From: Bradyrhizobium nivariense
GTDB lineage: Bacteria; Pseudomonadota; Alphaproteobacteria; Rhizobiales; Xanthobacteraceae
Length of the DNA: 64,000 nt
Reading direction: 5' to 3'
NCBI RefSeq assembly: GCF_029846715.1
Contig: NZ_JARVWW010000014.1
Location: 1-64,000 of the forward strand
The position numbers and the translations under genes were made by a program. A model generated the notes under the pieces. That model was not told the origin of the DNA. It did no database searches and worked only from the letters and a program-made list of their open reading frames with translations. Positions 1-7,949 of this stretch are shown here, piece by piece; positions within the stretch are counted from its first letter, which is position 1; each line of letters opens with the position of its first letter.

Positions 1-56
1 GAGGAGGAATCTCTTGCCTCTCCCCGCACGCGGGGAGAGGCAAGAGATTCCTCCTC
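1..56. repeat. Perfect inverted repeat, 27-bp arms, 2-nt loop
   Basis: Bases 1-27 are the exact reverse complement of 30-56, with only two bases (28-29) between them. The inner part (CTCTCCCCGC / GCGGGGAGAG) matches the stem of the family-A intergenic repeats seen at 1937, 3163, 6266 and 29485. It lies inside the open frame of the DppD-like gene. It may extend past the left edge. Confidence 0.85.
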
Positions 57-875
57 CGGCAGCAGATCCCGCAAGCTCACGCCGAGCCGCGGCGTCGCGC
101 GCATCAGCTTTTTCGTGTAGGGGTGCTGCGGATTGGCGAAGATGTCGGCGGCCTTTGCGGTCTCGACCACCCGGCCCTTTTCCATCACCACGACGCGGTC
201 GCAATAGGCGGCCGCAAGGCCGAGATCATGCGTGATCAGGATGGTGGACATCGCCTTGCGCTTGGTCAGCTCGACGATCAAATCCATCACCGCCTTCTGC
301 GTGGTGACGTCCAATCCAGTCGTCGGCTCGTCCGCGATCAAAAGCTGCGGATTGCAGGCGAGCGGGAGCGCGATGACGACGCGCTGGCACATGCCGCCGG
401 ACAATTCGAACGGATAGGCGTGATAGCGCTCGCGCGGGCGGGCGATCTTGACCTGCTCCAGCGCCTCGATCGCCTTTTCTCCGCGGTCCGAAACCATGGC
501 CTGCTGCACATGGGTGCGCAGCACGTCCTCGATCTGGTCACCGACCTTGCGGATCGGATTGAGCGCGGCACGCGGATTCTGGAAGATCATCGAGACTTCG
601 CGGCCGCGCAAATCGCGCATCTGGTCCTCGGTCGCGGCCTTGACGTCGATGCCCGAGAACATCACCGAGCCTTCGGCGATCCGCCCCGCCCGGTCGAGGA
701 TGCGCATCACCGCATAGGAGGTCACCGACTTGCCGGAGCCGGACTCGCCGACGATAGCGAGCGTCTCGCCCTTGGCGACGGAGATGTTGACGTGTTGCAC
801 CGCCTTGACGATGCCGCGGCGGGTGGTGAATTCGACGGTGAGGTCCTGGACATCGAGCAGGGGCTGGGCGGTCAT
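1..875 (-). CDS. Peptide-type ABC importer, ATP-binding subunit (DppD-like), cut by left edge
   Basis: ATPase subunit of a dipeptide/oligopeptide/nickel-family importer, acting on the cytoplasmic face of the inner membrane. The frame opens at ATG 875 and has no stop before the window edge, so 291 codons are visible. Walker A GESGSGKS lies at residues 43-50; the signature is LSGGMCQRVVIA, Walker B is LLIADEP, and the H-loop is ITHDLG. The C-terminal HPYTKKLM motif typical of DppD/OppD follows. It is the last visible gene of the minus-strand operon binding protein-DppB-DppC-DppD; a second ATPase (DppF) would be expected to the left. Oddity: the last roughly 18 visible codons are read through a perfect inverted repeat (1-56), so the true C-terminus is uncertain. 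The family call is firm; the substrate is not known. Confidence 0.9.
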   Translation of the reverse strand, partial: MTAQPLLDVQDLTVEFTTRRGIVKAVQHVNISVAKGETLAIVGESGSGKSVTSYAVMRILDRAGRIAEGSVMFSGIDVKAATEDQMRDLRGREVSMIFQNPRAALNPIRKVGDQIEDVLRTHVQQAMVSDRGEKAIEALEQVKIARPRERYHAYPFELSGGMCQRVVIALPLACNPQLLIADEPTTGLDVTTQKAVMDLIVELTKRKAMSTILITHDLGLAAAYCDRVVVMEKGRVVETAKAADIFANPQHPYTKKLMRATPRLGVSLRDLLPEEESLASPRVRGEARDSS

Positions 876-984
876 GGGTGCCTCCCAACCAAAAATGTCG
901 AAAACAACCCCATGCACAGTAGAACGGGATTGAATTCATTGAACAATTTCGACCGCTGCAGAGCGGAGAATCTTGAAACAGTCA

Positions 985-1884
985 TCACGTCCTCCGCTGC
1001 GGGTCGACGATGTCGCGCAGACCGTCGCCGAGGAGGTTGAAGCAGAACACGGCGATCATCAGAGCGAGGCCCGGGAACAGCGCGATCCACCATTCGCCGG
1101 AGACCATGAAGCCGGCGCCTTCGGCGACCATGATGCCCCATTCTGCCGTCGGCGGACGGACGCCGAGGCCGATGAAGGACAGGCCGGCGGCATTGAGGAT
1201 GGCGTAGCCCATGGTCAGCGACATCTGCACGATCATGATCGGCATGATGTTCGGCAGGATATGCACGAGGAGAATGCGGAACTCGCCGTTGCCCGACAGC
1301 CGCGCGGCCTGCACGAAGCCGGCGTTGCGGCGCACGTTGGCTTCGGCGCGCGCGACGCGGGCATAGAGCGGGAAGTTCACGATCGCTGTCGCCAGGATGA
1401 TGTTCTGCACGGTGTTGCCGAGCGCGGCGACGATGCCCATCGCCAGTACGAACAGCGGGAAGGCCATGATGGTGTCGGCGATGCGGCCGACGATGCGGTC
1501 GGTCCAGCCGCCGAAATAGCCGGCCGCGATGCCCGCGAGCCCGCCCATCAAAAACACCAGCACGACGGAGGCGACCGCAATGAACGTATCGAGCCGCGTC
1601 GCCACCACGACCCGGCTGAAGATGTCACGGCCCAATTGGTCGGTGCCGAACCAGTGCGCGGCCGACGGCGGCTTCAGCGACGCCGCAGTGTCGGACGCCA
1701 ACGGGTCATACGGCACCACATAGGGGCCGAAGATCGCGGCAAGGAGGATCACGATCAGCAGCGCGAAGGCAAAACCCGTGACCTTGTTCTCGCCGAGCAC
1801 GTAGCGGGTCTGCTCGAGGAGCGCGACGAGTCCCGAGGTCCGCGCGGGACCGACGGGTTCAACAGCAGGCGCAACGGTGCTCAT
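985..1884 (-). CDS. Peptide-type ABC importer, inner-membrane permease (DppC-like)
   Basis: Second permease subunit of the importer, 299 aa, BPD_transp_1 fold. An N-terminal cytoplasmic stretch and TM1 (GFAFALLIVILLAAIFG, about residue 36) are followed by the family signature HWFGTDQLGRDIFSRVV. The EAA-type loop ARAEANVRRNAGFVQAARLSG contacts the ATPases, and the protein ends GDGLRDIVDPQRR as DppC proteins do. I chose ATG 1884 (MSTVAPAVE) because the frame upstream runs through a repeat and has no family similarity. It lies 215 nt after the DppB-like gene, with a family-A repeat in the gap, and 109 nt before the DppD-like gene. Confidence 0.92.
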   Translation of the reverse strand: MSTVAPAVEPVGPARTSGLVALLEQTRYVLGENKVTGFAFALLIVILLAAIFGPYVVPYDPLASDTAASLKPPSAAHWFGTDQLGRDIFSRVVVATRLDTFIAVASVVLVFLMGGLAGIAAGYFGGWTDRIVGRIADTIMAFPLFVLAMGIVAALGNTVQNIILATAIVNFPLYARVARAEANVRRNAGFVQAARLSGNGEFRILLVHILPNIMPIMIVQMSLTMGYAILNAAGLSFIGLGVRPPTAEWGIMVAEGAGFMVSGEWWIALFPGLALMIAVFCFNLLGDGLRDIVDPQRRT

Positions 1885-1936
1885 GGGACCATCCGGATGG
1901 TGTTTGATCGAACCAGCAAGCCGCGGGGGTGTCTTA

Positions 1937-2058
1937 CCTCTCCCGCTTGCGGGGGAGGTCGGCGCAACGCGCCGGGTGGGGGCTCTCTCCACATCGGGAC
2001 TCTCGCCCGCGGAGATACCCCCTCCCCAACCCTCCCCCGCAAGCGGGAGAGGGGGCGC
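1937..2058. repeat. Family-A palindromic intergenic repeat
   Basis: About 120 bp bounded by two small hairpins of the type CTCCCGC-TT-GCGGGGGAG, with a GC-rich middle. Near-identical copies lie at 6266-6390 and 29485-29622. It sits in the DppB-DppC gap. Confidence 0.8.
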
Positions 2059-2099
2059 ACCTTCGTCGGAGTTTGCATCGGACGAAACCTCAACATGGT

Positions 2100-3113
2100 T
2101 CAGCCCTCCAGCCGCACGCGCGGATCGATCACGCCATAGAGAATGTCGATCACCAGATTGAGCAGCACGTACATGACCGCCATGGTCAGCACGAAACCCT
2201 GCACCGGCGCGAAGTCCGACGAGATCAGCGCTTCGACCGCGTAGGAGCCGATGCCGGGCCAGGCGAACACTTTTTCGACCAGCACGTTGGCACCGAGCAG
2301 GAACGAGAACACCATGCTGAGCGTGGTGATGACGGGAAGCATCGCGTTGCGGAAGGCGTAGGTGACGATGACGGTCGCGGGCGACAGGCCGCTGGCGCGC
2401 GCTGTGCGGACGAACTCGGAGGAGAGCACCGCCAGCATCGAGGCGCGCGTCATGCGCGCGATCGGCGCCAGCGAGAATATCGCAAGCGTCGTCGCCGGCA
2501 GAATGAGCTGACTGCATGCCGAACGGAACGCCTCGAGGTCGCGCGCGATCAGGGTGTCGATCAGATAGAAGCCTGTTACCGTCGGCGGTGCGCTGTAGAA
2601 CACATCGAGCCGGCCGAGCGGCGCGGGCGACCAGCCAAGCTGGAAATAGAAGACATAAACCAGCACGAGGCCGGTGAAGAACACCGGCAGCGAGACGCCG
2701 GCCGTCGTCGTCACACGACAGAGATGATCAACCCATGATCCCGGCCGCGTCGCCGCCAGCACACCGAGCGGAATGGCGATGACGATCGAGACGACGAGTC
2801 CGAGCAGCGTCAACTCCGCGGAGGCCGGCAGGCGATTGCGGATCTCGGCCGCGACCGGCTGTCCCGTCGTGAGCGAGTTGCCGAAATCGCCATGGGCGAG
2901 ATCGTTGGTGTAGCGGAAGAATTGCTCGATCAGCGGCCTGTCGAGGCCGAGCTTCTTGCGGATCTGCTCGACGGCTTCCTTCGTTGCCGCGGGACCTGCG
3001 AAATACGCGGCGGGATCACCGGGCAGCGCGCGTGTGAGCAGGAAGGTGACGATGACGACCCCGATCAGCGACGGGATCGCGAACATCAGGCGCTTGCCGA
3101 TCATGGTCAGCAT
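2100..3113 (-). CDS. Peptide-type ABC importer, inner-membrane permease (DppB-like)
   Basis: First permease subunit, 337 aa. Six membrane segments are readable: TM1 at residues about 9-28 (LMFAIPSLIGVVIVTFLLTR), then the conserved LGLDRPLIEQFFRY region before the membrane core. The EAA-type loop is EFVRTARASGLSPATVIVTYAFRNA, and it ends IDILYGVIDPRVR, the usual DppB terminus. Start ATG 3113 is preceded by GAGG 6 nt upstream; the frame above it is repeat DNA. It is transcribed with the binding-protein gene upstream (226-nt gap containing a family-A repeat) and the DppC-like gene downstream. The class is secure, the substrate unknown. Confidence 0.92.
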   Translation of the reverse strand: MLTMIGKRLMFAIPSLIGVVIVTFLLTRALPGDPAAYFAGPAATKEAVEQIRKKLGLDRPLIEQFFRYTNDLAHGDFGNSLTTGQPVAAEIRNRLPASAELTLLGLVVSIVIAIPLGVLAATRPGSWVDHLCRVTTTAGVSLPVFFTGLVLVYVFYFQLGWSPAPLGRLDVFYSAPPTVTGFYLIDTLIARDLEAFRSACSQLILPATTLAIFSLAPIARMTRASMLAVLSSEFVRTARASGLSPATVIVTYAFRNAMLPVITTLSMVFSFLLGANVLVEKVFAWPGIGSYAVEALISSDFAPVQGFVLTMAVMYVLLNLVIDILYGVIDPRVRLEG

Positions 3114-3162
3114 GATGACCTCGTGATGTGGAGATGAGATCGAGCCGCGCGCACCCCTGCGC

Positions 3163-3266
3163 CCCCTCTCCCCTTGTGGGAGAGGGTTGGGGTGAGGGGT
3201 AGCCCGAAGCGAGGTCGGAGTTCGTGGCGACCCCTCACCCGCCCCTCTCCCACAACGGGAGAGGGA
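3163..3266. repeat. Family-A palindromic intergenic repeat (variant)
   Basis: Two outward hairpins (CCCTCTCCC...GGGAGAGGG at each end) bound about 100 bp in the gap between the binding-protein gene and the DppB-like gene. The middle differs from the copies at 1937 and 6266, so it is a subtype. Confidence 0.75.
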
Positions 3267-3339
3267 ATGAGAGAGGCGTGCTCCCCTCACTTGAGCGAGA
3301 GATGCAGAGAGACGCGGCTATGTCGCGCGCCATGACGCC

Positions 3340-4962
3340 TCACCCCTTCGCCATCGCGCGATAATCCAGGCGGCGGTGGAACCAGTATTGGTAGCCGCTG
3401 ATGTTCTTCTGCATCGCGACGTTGACGAAGGGCTGGTACAGCGGGATGCGCGGGATGTCGCTGTAGGCGAGGTCGACAAAGCCCTTCACATCGGCGTCGT
3501 AGGTCGCAATGTCGCCGGTCGCGGCCGCGACGCGGGCGCCGTCGATGAGCTTGTCCATCTCCGCCGACTTGTAGCTCATGGTGTTGAAGACGGAATTGTT
3601 GCCGTGATAGCACCAGTAGAAGAAGTACTCGGGGTAATCGAGCCAGCCCGAGAACACGTTGGTGAACAGCGGCATCTCCTTCTTGTTCAGCTCGGTGCGC
3701 CAGTTGGCGCCGGGCACCTTGTTGATGGTGGTCTTGATGCCGATCTGGGCCAGGCTCTCCTGCACCAGCACGCAGAGCGGCTCGTTGACGCCTGCAAAAT
3801 TCAGGTCGAACGAGATCGTGGTCTCGAAGCCGTTGGCGTAGCCGGCCTCAGCGAGAAGTGCCTTCGCCTTTTCCATGTCGGTGTTGTATTTGTGCGGCTG
3901 CGGCCAGGCGACTTCGGTCGGCTTGTCCTTTGCCGCGCCGAACATCGGGTTGGCCAGCCCGAACATCACGGCGTCCATGATCTTCTGATAGGGAATCGCG
4001 TAGGCGACCGCCTGACGTACTTTGGGATTGTCGAACGGCGGCTTGGTCACGTTCATGCCGATGTACTGGATGCCGTTGGAGAACGGCAGCGACACCACGT
4101 TGAGCTTGCCGCTCGCCTTCATCTCCTGGAAATCCTTGAACGGCAATTCGTAGGAAATGTCGGCGTCGCCGCGCTCCAGCAGCGCCCGGCGATTGCCGGC
4201 CTGCGGCACCATGCGCCAGATCACGCGCTTGATCTTCGGCAAGGGCCCGCCGACCCAGTCGTCGTTGCGCTCCATGACCACTTCAGTGCCGGCGGTCCAC
4301 TTCGTCACCTTGTAGGCGCCGGAGCCCGCGGTCTGCTGTTTTGTAAACTCGAGACCCCACGGATCCTTCTCGCTGGCGTTCTTCTTCACCAGCTCGGAGT
4401 TGATGATGCAGGGCACGATCACCGCGAGATCGGGGATCGTCAGTCTGTCCTTCTTCAGGAAGTCGACACGCACCGTGTAGTCATCGATCACGACGAACTG
4501 CTCGGGTTTCGTGAGCGAGCCCGCGCTCATCTGGAAAGTCGGGAAGCCGCCGACGCTCACCGCGCGGTCGAGCGACCACTTCACGTCCTTGGCAGTGACC
4601 GGTGCACCGTCGTGGAATTTGGCGTTCTTCTTCAGCTTGAAGGTGACCGACATGTCGTCGATCTTGATGTCCTCGGCGAGTTCGCCCTTGAACTTGTCGC
4701 GGTCGTAATAGGGCACGCCGCCGGGACCGCTCTTCATCTCGTGGCTGACCAGGCGGTCGTAACAATTCCAGGAGACTTCGTAGCCCGGCACGTTGGTGCC
4801 GACGCCATGGATGTCGAGATTGTTGGGCCCGCCTTCCGAGACGATCAGCAGTGTCTCCGAGCGCGCATCGGCCCTGGCCGACGAGATCACGGAGGGCACG
4901 GCCGGAAGCGCCGCGCCTGCGGCCAATCCGGAAACGGACTTGAGGAAATCGCGGCGCTTCAT
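3340..4962 (-). CDS. Peptide-type ABC importer, periplasmic substrate-binding protein (SBP_bac_5)
   Basis: Periplasmic receptor of the importer, 540 aa, a typical length for the family. It begins MKRRDFLKSVSG: the RRDFLK motif plus hydrophobic stretch is a twin-arginine (Tat) signal, ending near SSARA-DA. The body has the family pattern: VTFKLKKNAKFHDGAPVTAKDVKWSLDR near residues 100-130, then VRQAVAYAIPYQKIMDAVMFG. ATG 4962 was chosen over 4980 because GGAG stands 7 nt before it and it puts the Tat motif at the N-terminus. It is the first gene of the operon and lies directly downstream of a sigma-54 promoter (5004-5020). The ligand cannot be read from sequence; peptides, amines or opines are all possible. 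Confidence 0.92.
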   Translation of the reverse strand: MKRRDFLKSVSGLAAGAALPAVPSVISSARADARSETLLIVSEGGPNNLDIHGVGTNVPGYEVSWNCYDRLVSHEMKSGPGGVPYYDRDKFKGELAEDIKIDDMSVTFKLKKNAKFHDGAPVTAKDVKWSLDRAVSVGGFPTFQMSAGSLTKPEQFVVIDDYTVRVDFLKKDRLTIPDLAVIVPCIINSELVKKNASEKDPWGLEFTKQQTAGSGAYKVTKWTAGTEVVMERNDDWVGGPLPKIKRVIWRMVPQAGNRRALLERGDADISYELPFKDFQEMKASGKLNVVSLPFSNGIQYIGMNVTKPPFDNPKVRQAVAYAIPYQKIMDAVMFGLANPMFGAAKDKPTEVAWPQPHKYNTDMEKAKALLAEAGYANGFETTISFDLNFAGVNEPLCVLVQESLAQIGIKTTINKVPGANWRTELNKKEMPLFTNVFSGWLDYPEYFFYWCYHGNNSVFNTMSYKSAEMDKLIDGARVAAATGDIATYDADVKGFVDLAYSDIPRIPLYQPFVNVAMQKNISGYQYWFHRRLDYRAMAKG

Positions 4963-5003
4963 GAAACGGCTCCAACTCAAAAGTTTCTGGTTGGAACTGG
5001 ATT

Positions 5004-5020
5004 CGCAAGGTTCGTGCCAA
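5004..5020 (-). promoter_or_regulatory. Sigma-54 (RpoN) promoter of the peptide-type importer operon
   Basis: On the minus strand the sequence TTGGCACGAACCTTGCG matches the -24/-12 consensus TTGGCACG-N4-TTGCW, with the invariant GG (5017-5018) and GC (5005-5006) exactly 10 bp apart. Transcription would begin near 4993, leaving a leader of about 30 nt before ATG 4962. This implies control by RpoN and an enhancer-binding protein, probably linked to nitrogen status. A weak NtrC-like half site (TGCAC) lies near 5138, but I do not call it. Confidence 0.8.
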
Positions 5021-5244
5021 AGCTTAATGAGGAATTACCCGAGACCTAAGCTATTAAAATTGCGAGATAATATTACTCCACAGCCAAGCTGGCGATCAGA
5101 AGCCAAGTCGGAGGCATTGCATACAAAGCTGCGCGCTTGCACATAAATTGGTCTTGCGAAACGCCACGCTCATTTAGGGGGCACACCTCCCGCCGTTGCT
5201 GCCCGGGCGAAGGCCAGGACGACGCCGGTGGTGATCTCCGCCGA

Positions 5245-6204
5245 TCACCCCGGCCAGATCAGCTCCTGCAACTCGACGAGATCATCCGCCCTCTCCTGCC
5301 AGCCCTCGATGCAAATGTGGCTGTTGAGGTCGCTGGCGCGGTGCAGCAGCATCAGGGCCATCAGCCGCCGCTTCAGCGCGTGGTCCGGCTTCGCATAGCC
5401 AAAGCCTTCGAGCAGGTTGCGCACCCTCCCCGGCCGGCCCGCCGCCATGAAGGCGCCGGGGCCGAGCAGATCGTAGTCGCGCCACCCCGCCAGCACGTCG
5501 CCGAAGTCGAACAGGCCGGCAAGCGACCATTGATCGTCATGGCAGGCGAGCAGAAAATTCTCCGGAATGTATTCGCCGATCAGAATCACCGGCGGCGCGT
5601 CCATCGGAATGAGCTCGGCCGCATCACGCAGGAGGTCGTCGAGGCCGGCGAGGAATTTTGGTGCAAGGCCGAGACGCGTATGCCGCGCCTTGCAGCCCTG
5701 CATCTGGGCGCGCATGAAGTCGTCCCAGCGCGGCTGGATCTGCGCGAGCGGGCCGAGCGGGGCGCGCTGCACGGCGGCAATGGTCTCGCCGATCTGGCGC
5801 AGCACGCGCTCCTTCTGCGCTTCCGGCAGCGATGGCCACACCTCCGAGCCGAGCGTGCCGGCAAGCCGCGTGATGATCAGATAAGGCCAGCCGTCGCGCT
5901 CACCTTCCGCGACGATCTCGGGGATCGGCAGATGGAGGCGGCCTGCAAGCTGTGTCAGCGAGCCGCGCTCGGAGACGAACTGCGCGCGCAGCAGCGGCGG
6001 GAAGATTTTCAGGATCAGCTTTTCGCCGAGCCCGACCACGAGATTGGTGCCGGTCGAAAACACATGCGGCGAGCTGGCATCGAGACCGTGGCTGCGCGCG
6101 ATGTCGAGCGCGATCGGCAGCCATTGCGAGGAAGCGGAGCGCCAGGCGCGGAAGCTTTCGGCGTCGGCGAAGGGAGGCAGTTGTTGCGTTGGAACGTTTG
6201 TCAT
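5245..6204 (-). CDS. APH-fold phosphotransferase-like protein with altered catalytic loop
   Basis: 319 aa, aminoglycoside/choline phosphotransferase superfamily by overall pattern. An N-lobe has the ATP-lysine strand GEKLILKIFPP (about residue 63), the hinge segment WPYLIITRLAGT follows, and the C-lobe carries a DFG-equivalent DFGD in LAGLFDFGDVLAGWRDYDL. The catalytic loop, normally HGDxxxxN, reads IGEYIPENF: His is Ile and the catalytic Asp is Glu, while the Asn is kept. Start ATG 6204 is chosen because the longer frame reads through a repeat. It stands alone between the importer and the ugpB-like gene. It could be an active kinase of a divergent subfamily or a pseudokinase; the substrate is unknown. 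Confidence 0.75.
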   Translation of the reverse strand: MTNVPTQQLPPFADAESFRAWRSASSQWLPIALDIARSHGLDASSPHVFSTGTNLVVGLGEKLILKIFPPLLRAQFVSERGSLTQLAGRLHLPIPEIVAEGERDGWPYLIITRLAGTLGSEVWPSLPEAQKERVLRQIGETIAAVQRAPLGPLAQIQPRWDDFMRAQMQGCKARHTRLGLAPKFLAGLDDLLRDAAELIPMDAPPVILIGEYIPENFLLACHDDQWSLAGLFDFGDVLAGWRDYDLLGPGAFMAAGRPGRVRNLLEGFGYAKPDHALKRRLMALMLLHRASDLNSHICIEGWQERADDLVELQELIWPG

Positions 6205-6265
6205 CCGCACTCGCTCACGCAGGACGGGCTTGAGTTGATCCGGCACAAGCCCAGAACGCGGTGCA

Positions 6266-6390
6266 CCTCTCCCGCTTGCGGGGGAGGTCGGCGCGAAGCG
6301 CCGGGTGGGGGCTTTCTCCTCTTGGGGATTGTCCCGTTGCGGAGACACCCTCTCCCCAACCCTCTCCCGCAAGCGGGAGAGGGAGCGCAC
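6266..6390. repeat. Family-A palindromic intergenic repeat
   Basis: Close copy of the 1937-2058 element, with terminal CTCTCCCGC/GCGGGAGAG hairpins and a GC-rich core, filling the gap between the ugpB-like stop and the APH-like start. Confidence 0.8.
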
Positions 6391-6421
6391 TTCATTCGCG
6401 GTTGCGGAAAGGCCAAAATCG

Positions 6422-7747
6422 CTACCGGTCCGGGCTTGCGCGCTCGAACTGGCGCAGCAGCTTGTTGCCGCGCTCGACCGCGGAATCGAGCGCTCCTTGC
6501 GCGCTCTTGCGGCCGGCAAAGGCCTGCTCCAGCTCGTCCTCGATCGCGCCGCGGATCAGCACGAACGAGCCGAGCCGGATGCCCTTCGAATTCTCCGTCG
6601 GCGGATGCAGCGTGATCTCCTCGAACGAGATCGCCGAGCCCGGATTGCGCTCGTAAAACCCTTGCGCGCGCGTCAGCTCGAAGGCGGCGCGGGTAACAGG
6701 CAGATAGCCGGTGTTCTGGTGCCAGGCGGCCTGCACGCCGGGCTGCGACAGATAGGCGAAGAATCGCGCCACACCCTTGTATTCCTCGCGCGGCCGGTCG
6801 CGCAGCACCCACAGCGTGGCGCCACCGATGATCGAGTTCTGCGGCGCGCCCTTCACGTCGGGCCAATACGGCATCATGCCGTAGCCGATCTCGAACTTCG
6901 AATTTGCCTTGATGTCGGCGCGCGTCGCCGAAGAGCCGATGAAGATGCCGCATTCGCCGTTCTGGAAGCGCGGCTCGGCCGACTGGCCGCGGCCGCTATA
7001 GTCGAACACCTTGGTCTTCTGCCACTCGCTGAGCTCGGCGACGTGACGCACCAGAGACGGATTGTTGATGGTCAATTCCGCATCCAGCCCGGCAAAGCCG
7101 TTCGCCCGCGTCGCCAACGGCAGATTGTGGAAGGCGGAGAAATTCTCGACATGGATCCAGGACGGCCAGGACGTGGTGAAGCCGCACGCCGCGCCGCGAT
7201 CACGCAGACGTTTTGCGGCAGCGCCAAGCTCCGGCCAGGTCTTCGGCGGCGTCTCAGGATCGAGGCCGGCGTCGCGGAACATGGTCCTGTTGTAATAGAG
7301 GATCGGCGTCGAGGAATTGAACGGGAAGGACAGGAGATTGCCGGCCGCGTCGGTGTAGTAGCCGGAGACCGCGGGAAGATAATCGCCCAGCGAGAACGGC
7401 TCGTTCATGTCCCGCATCAGGCTGAACACCGGATAGATCGCGCCCCTGGCCGCGGTCATGGTGGCGGTGGCGACCTCGTTGACCTGGACGATCGCGGGCT
7501 GGCTGCGCGAGCGAAACGCGAAGATCGCCGCCGTCACCGTCTCGGTGTAATTGCCCTTGTAAGTTGGCACGATCCGATAATCGGACTGCGAGGCGTTGAA
7601 GTCGGAGGCGAGCTTCTCGAGCTGCTTGCCGAGCTCGCCCGACATGGCGTGCCACAGCGCGATATCGGTGGCGGCGCGCGCCGGCGCGGCCAATGAGAGG
7701 GCCGCAAAGGCGGCGACGATCTGCAAAAGGCGCGATGCTGAAGTCAC
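6422..7747 (-). CDS. ugpB: Extracellular solute-binding protein, UgpB-like (glycerol-3-phosphate type)
   Basis: 441 aa, against about 438 for E. coli UgpB. A Sec signal peptide (residues 1-25, cleaved near APARA-AT) leads into ALWHAMSGELGKQLEKLASDFN, the start of an SBP_bac_1 domain. UgpB-like landmarks are WPSWIHVENFSAFHN and the FPFNSSTPILYYN hinge. UgpB binds sn-glycerol-3-phosphate or its diesters in the periplasm. Start is GTG 7747 with GGAAGAG upstream. No ugpA, E or C genes lie nearby, so it is an orphan here and must use a permease encoded elsewhere, or have diverged. The family call is good; the exact ligand is inferred. Confidence 0.82.
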   Translation of the reverse strand: MTSASRLLQIVAAFAALSLAAPARAATDIALWHAMSGELGKQLEKLASDFNASQSDYRIVPTYKGNYTETVTAAIFAFRSRSQPAIVQVNEVATATMTAARGAIYPVFSLMRDMNEPFSLGDYLPAVSGYYTDAAGNLLSFPFNSSTPILYYNRTMFRDAGLDPETPPKTWPELGAAAKRLRDRGAACGFTTSWPSWIHVENFSAFHNLPLATRANGFAGLDAELTINNPSLVRHVAELSEWQKTKVFDYSGRGQSAEPRFQNGECGIFIGSSATRADIKANSKFEIGYGMMPYWPDVKGAPQNSIIGGATLWVLRDRPREEYKGVARFFAYLSQPGVQAAWHQNTGYLPVTRAAFELTRAQGFYERNPGSAISFEEITLHPPTENSKGIRLGSFVLIRGAIEDELEQAFAGRKSAQGALDSAVERGNKLLRQFERASPDR

Positions 7748-7949
7748 GATGGCTCTTCCCGTGCCGCACGACGAAAAGGCGGCTGTCCCTGCTTAAGGCG
7801 CGGCATTTGCGGTTTCAACCGGGAATGAGCGCCGGCCGCGTCTCACAATCACGCCGCGGCGCCGGGCGCCATAGCCTTCCCTCAACCATCTGCTAGATTG
7901 CATTGAACCTTTTCCTCCTGCCATAGACTCCACCACTGAGGGGTTGAGT

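Noticed and set aside
338..939. Short minus-strand frames inside the DppD-like gene
   Set aside because: They are out-of-frame shadows. The true frame is the one open from 875 to the left edge, carrying the Walker and signature motifs.
5138..5155. NtrC-like site TGCAC...GGT upstream of the sigma-54 promoter
   Set aside because: Only one half fits the TGCACC-N5-GGTGCA pattern; too weak to call.
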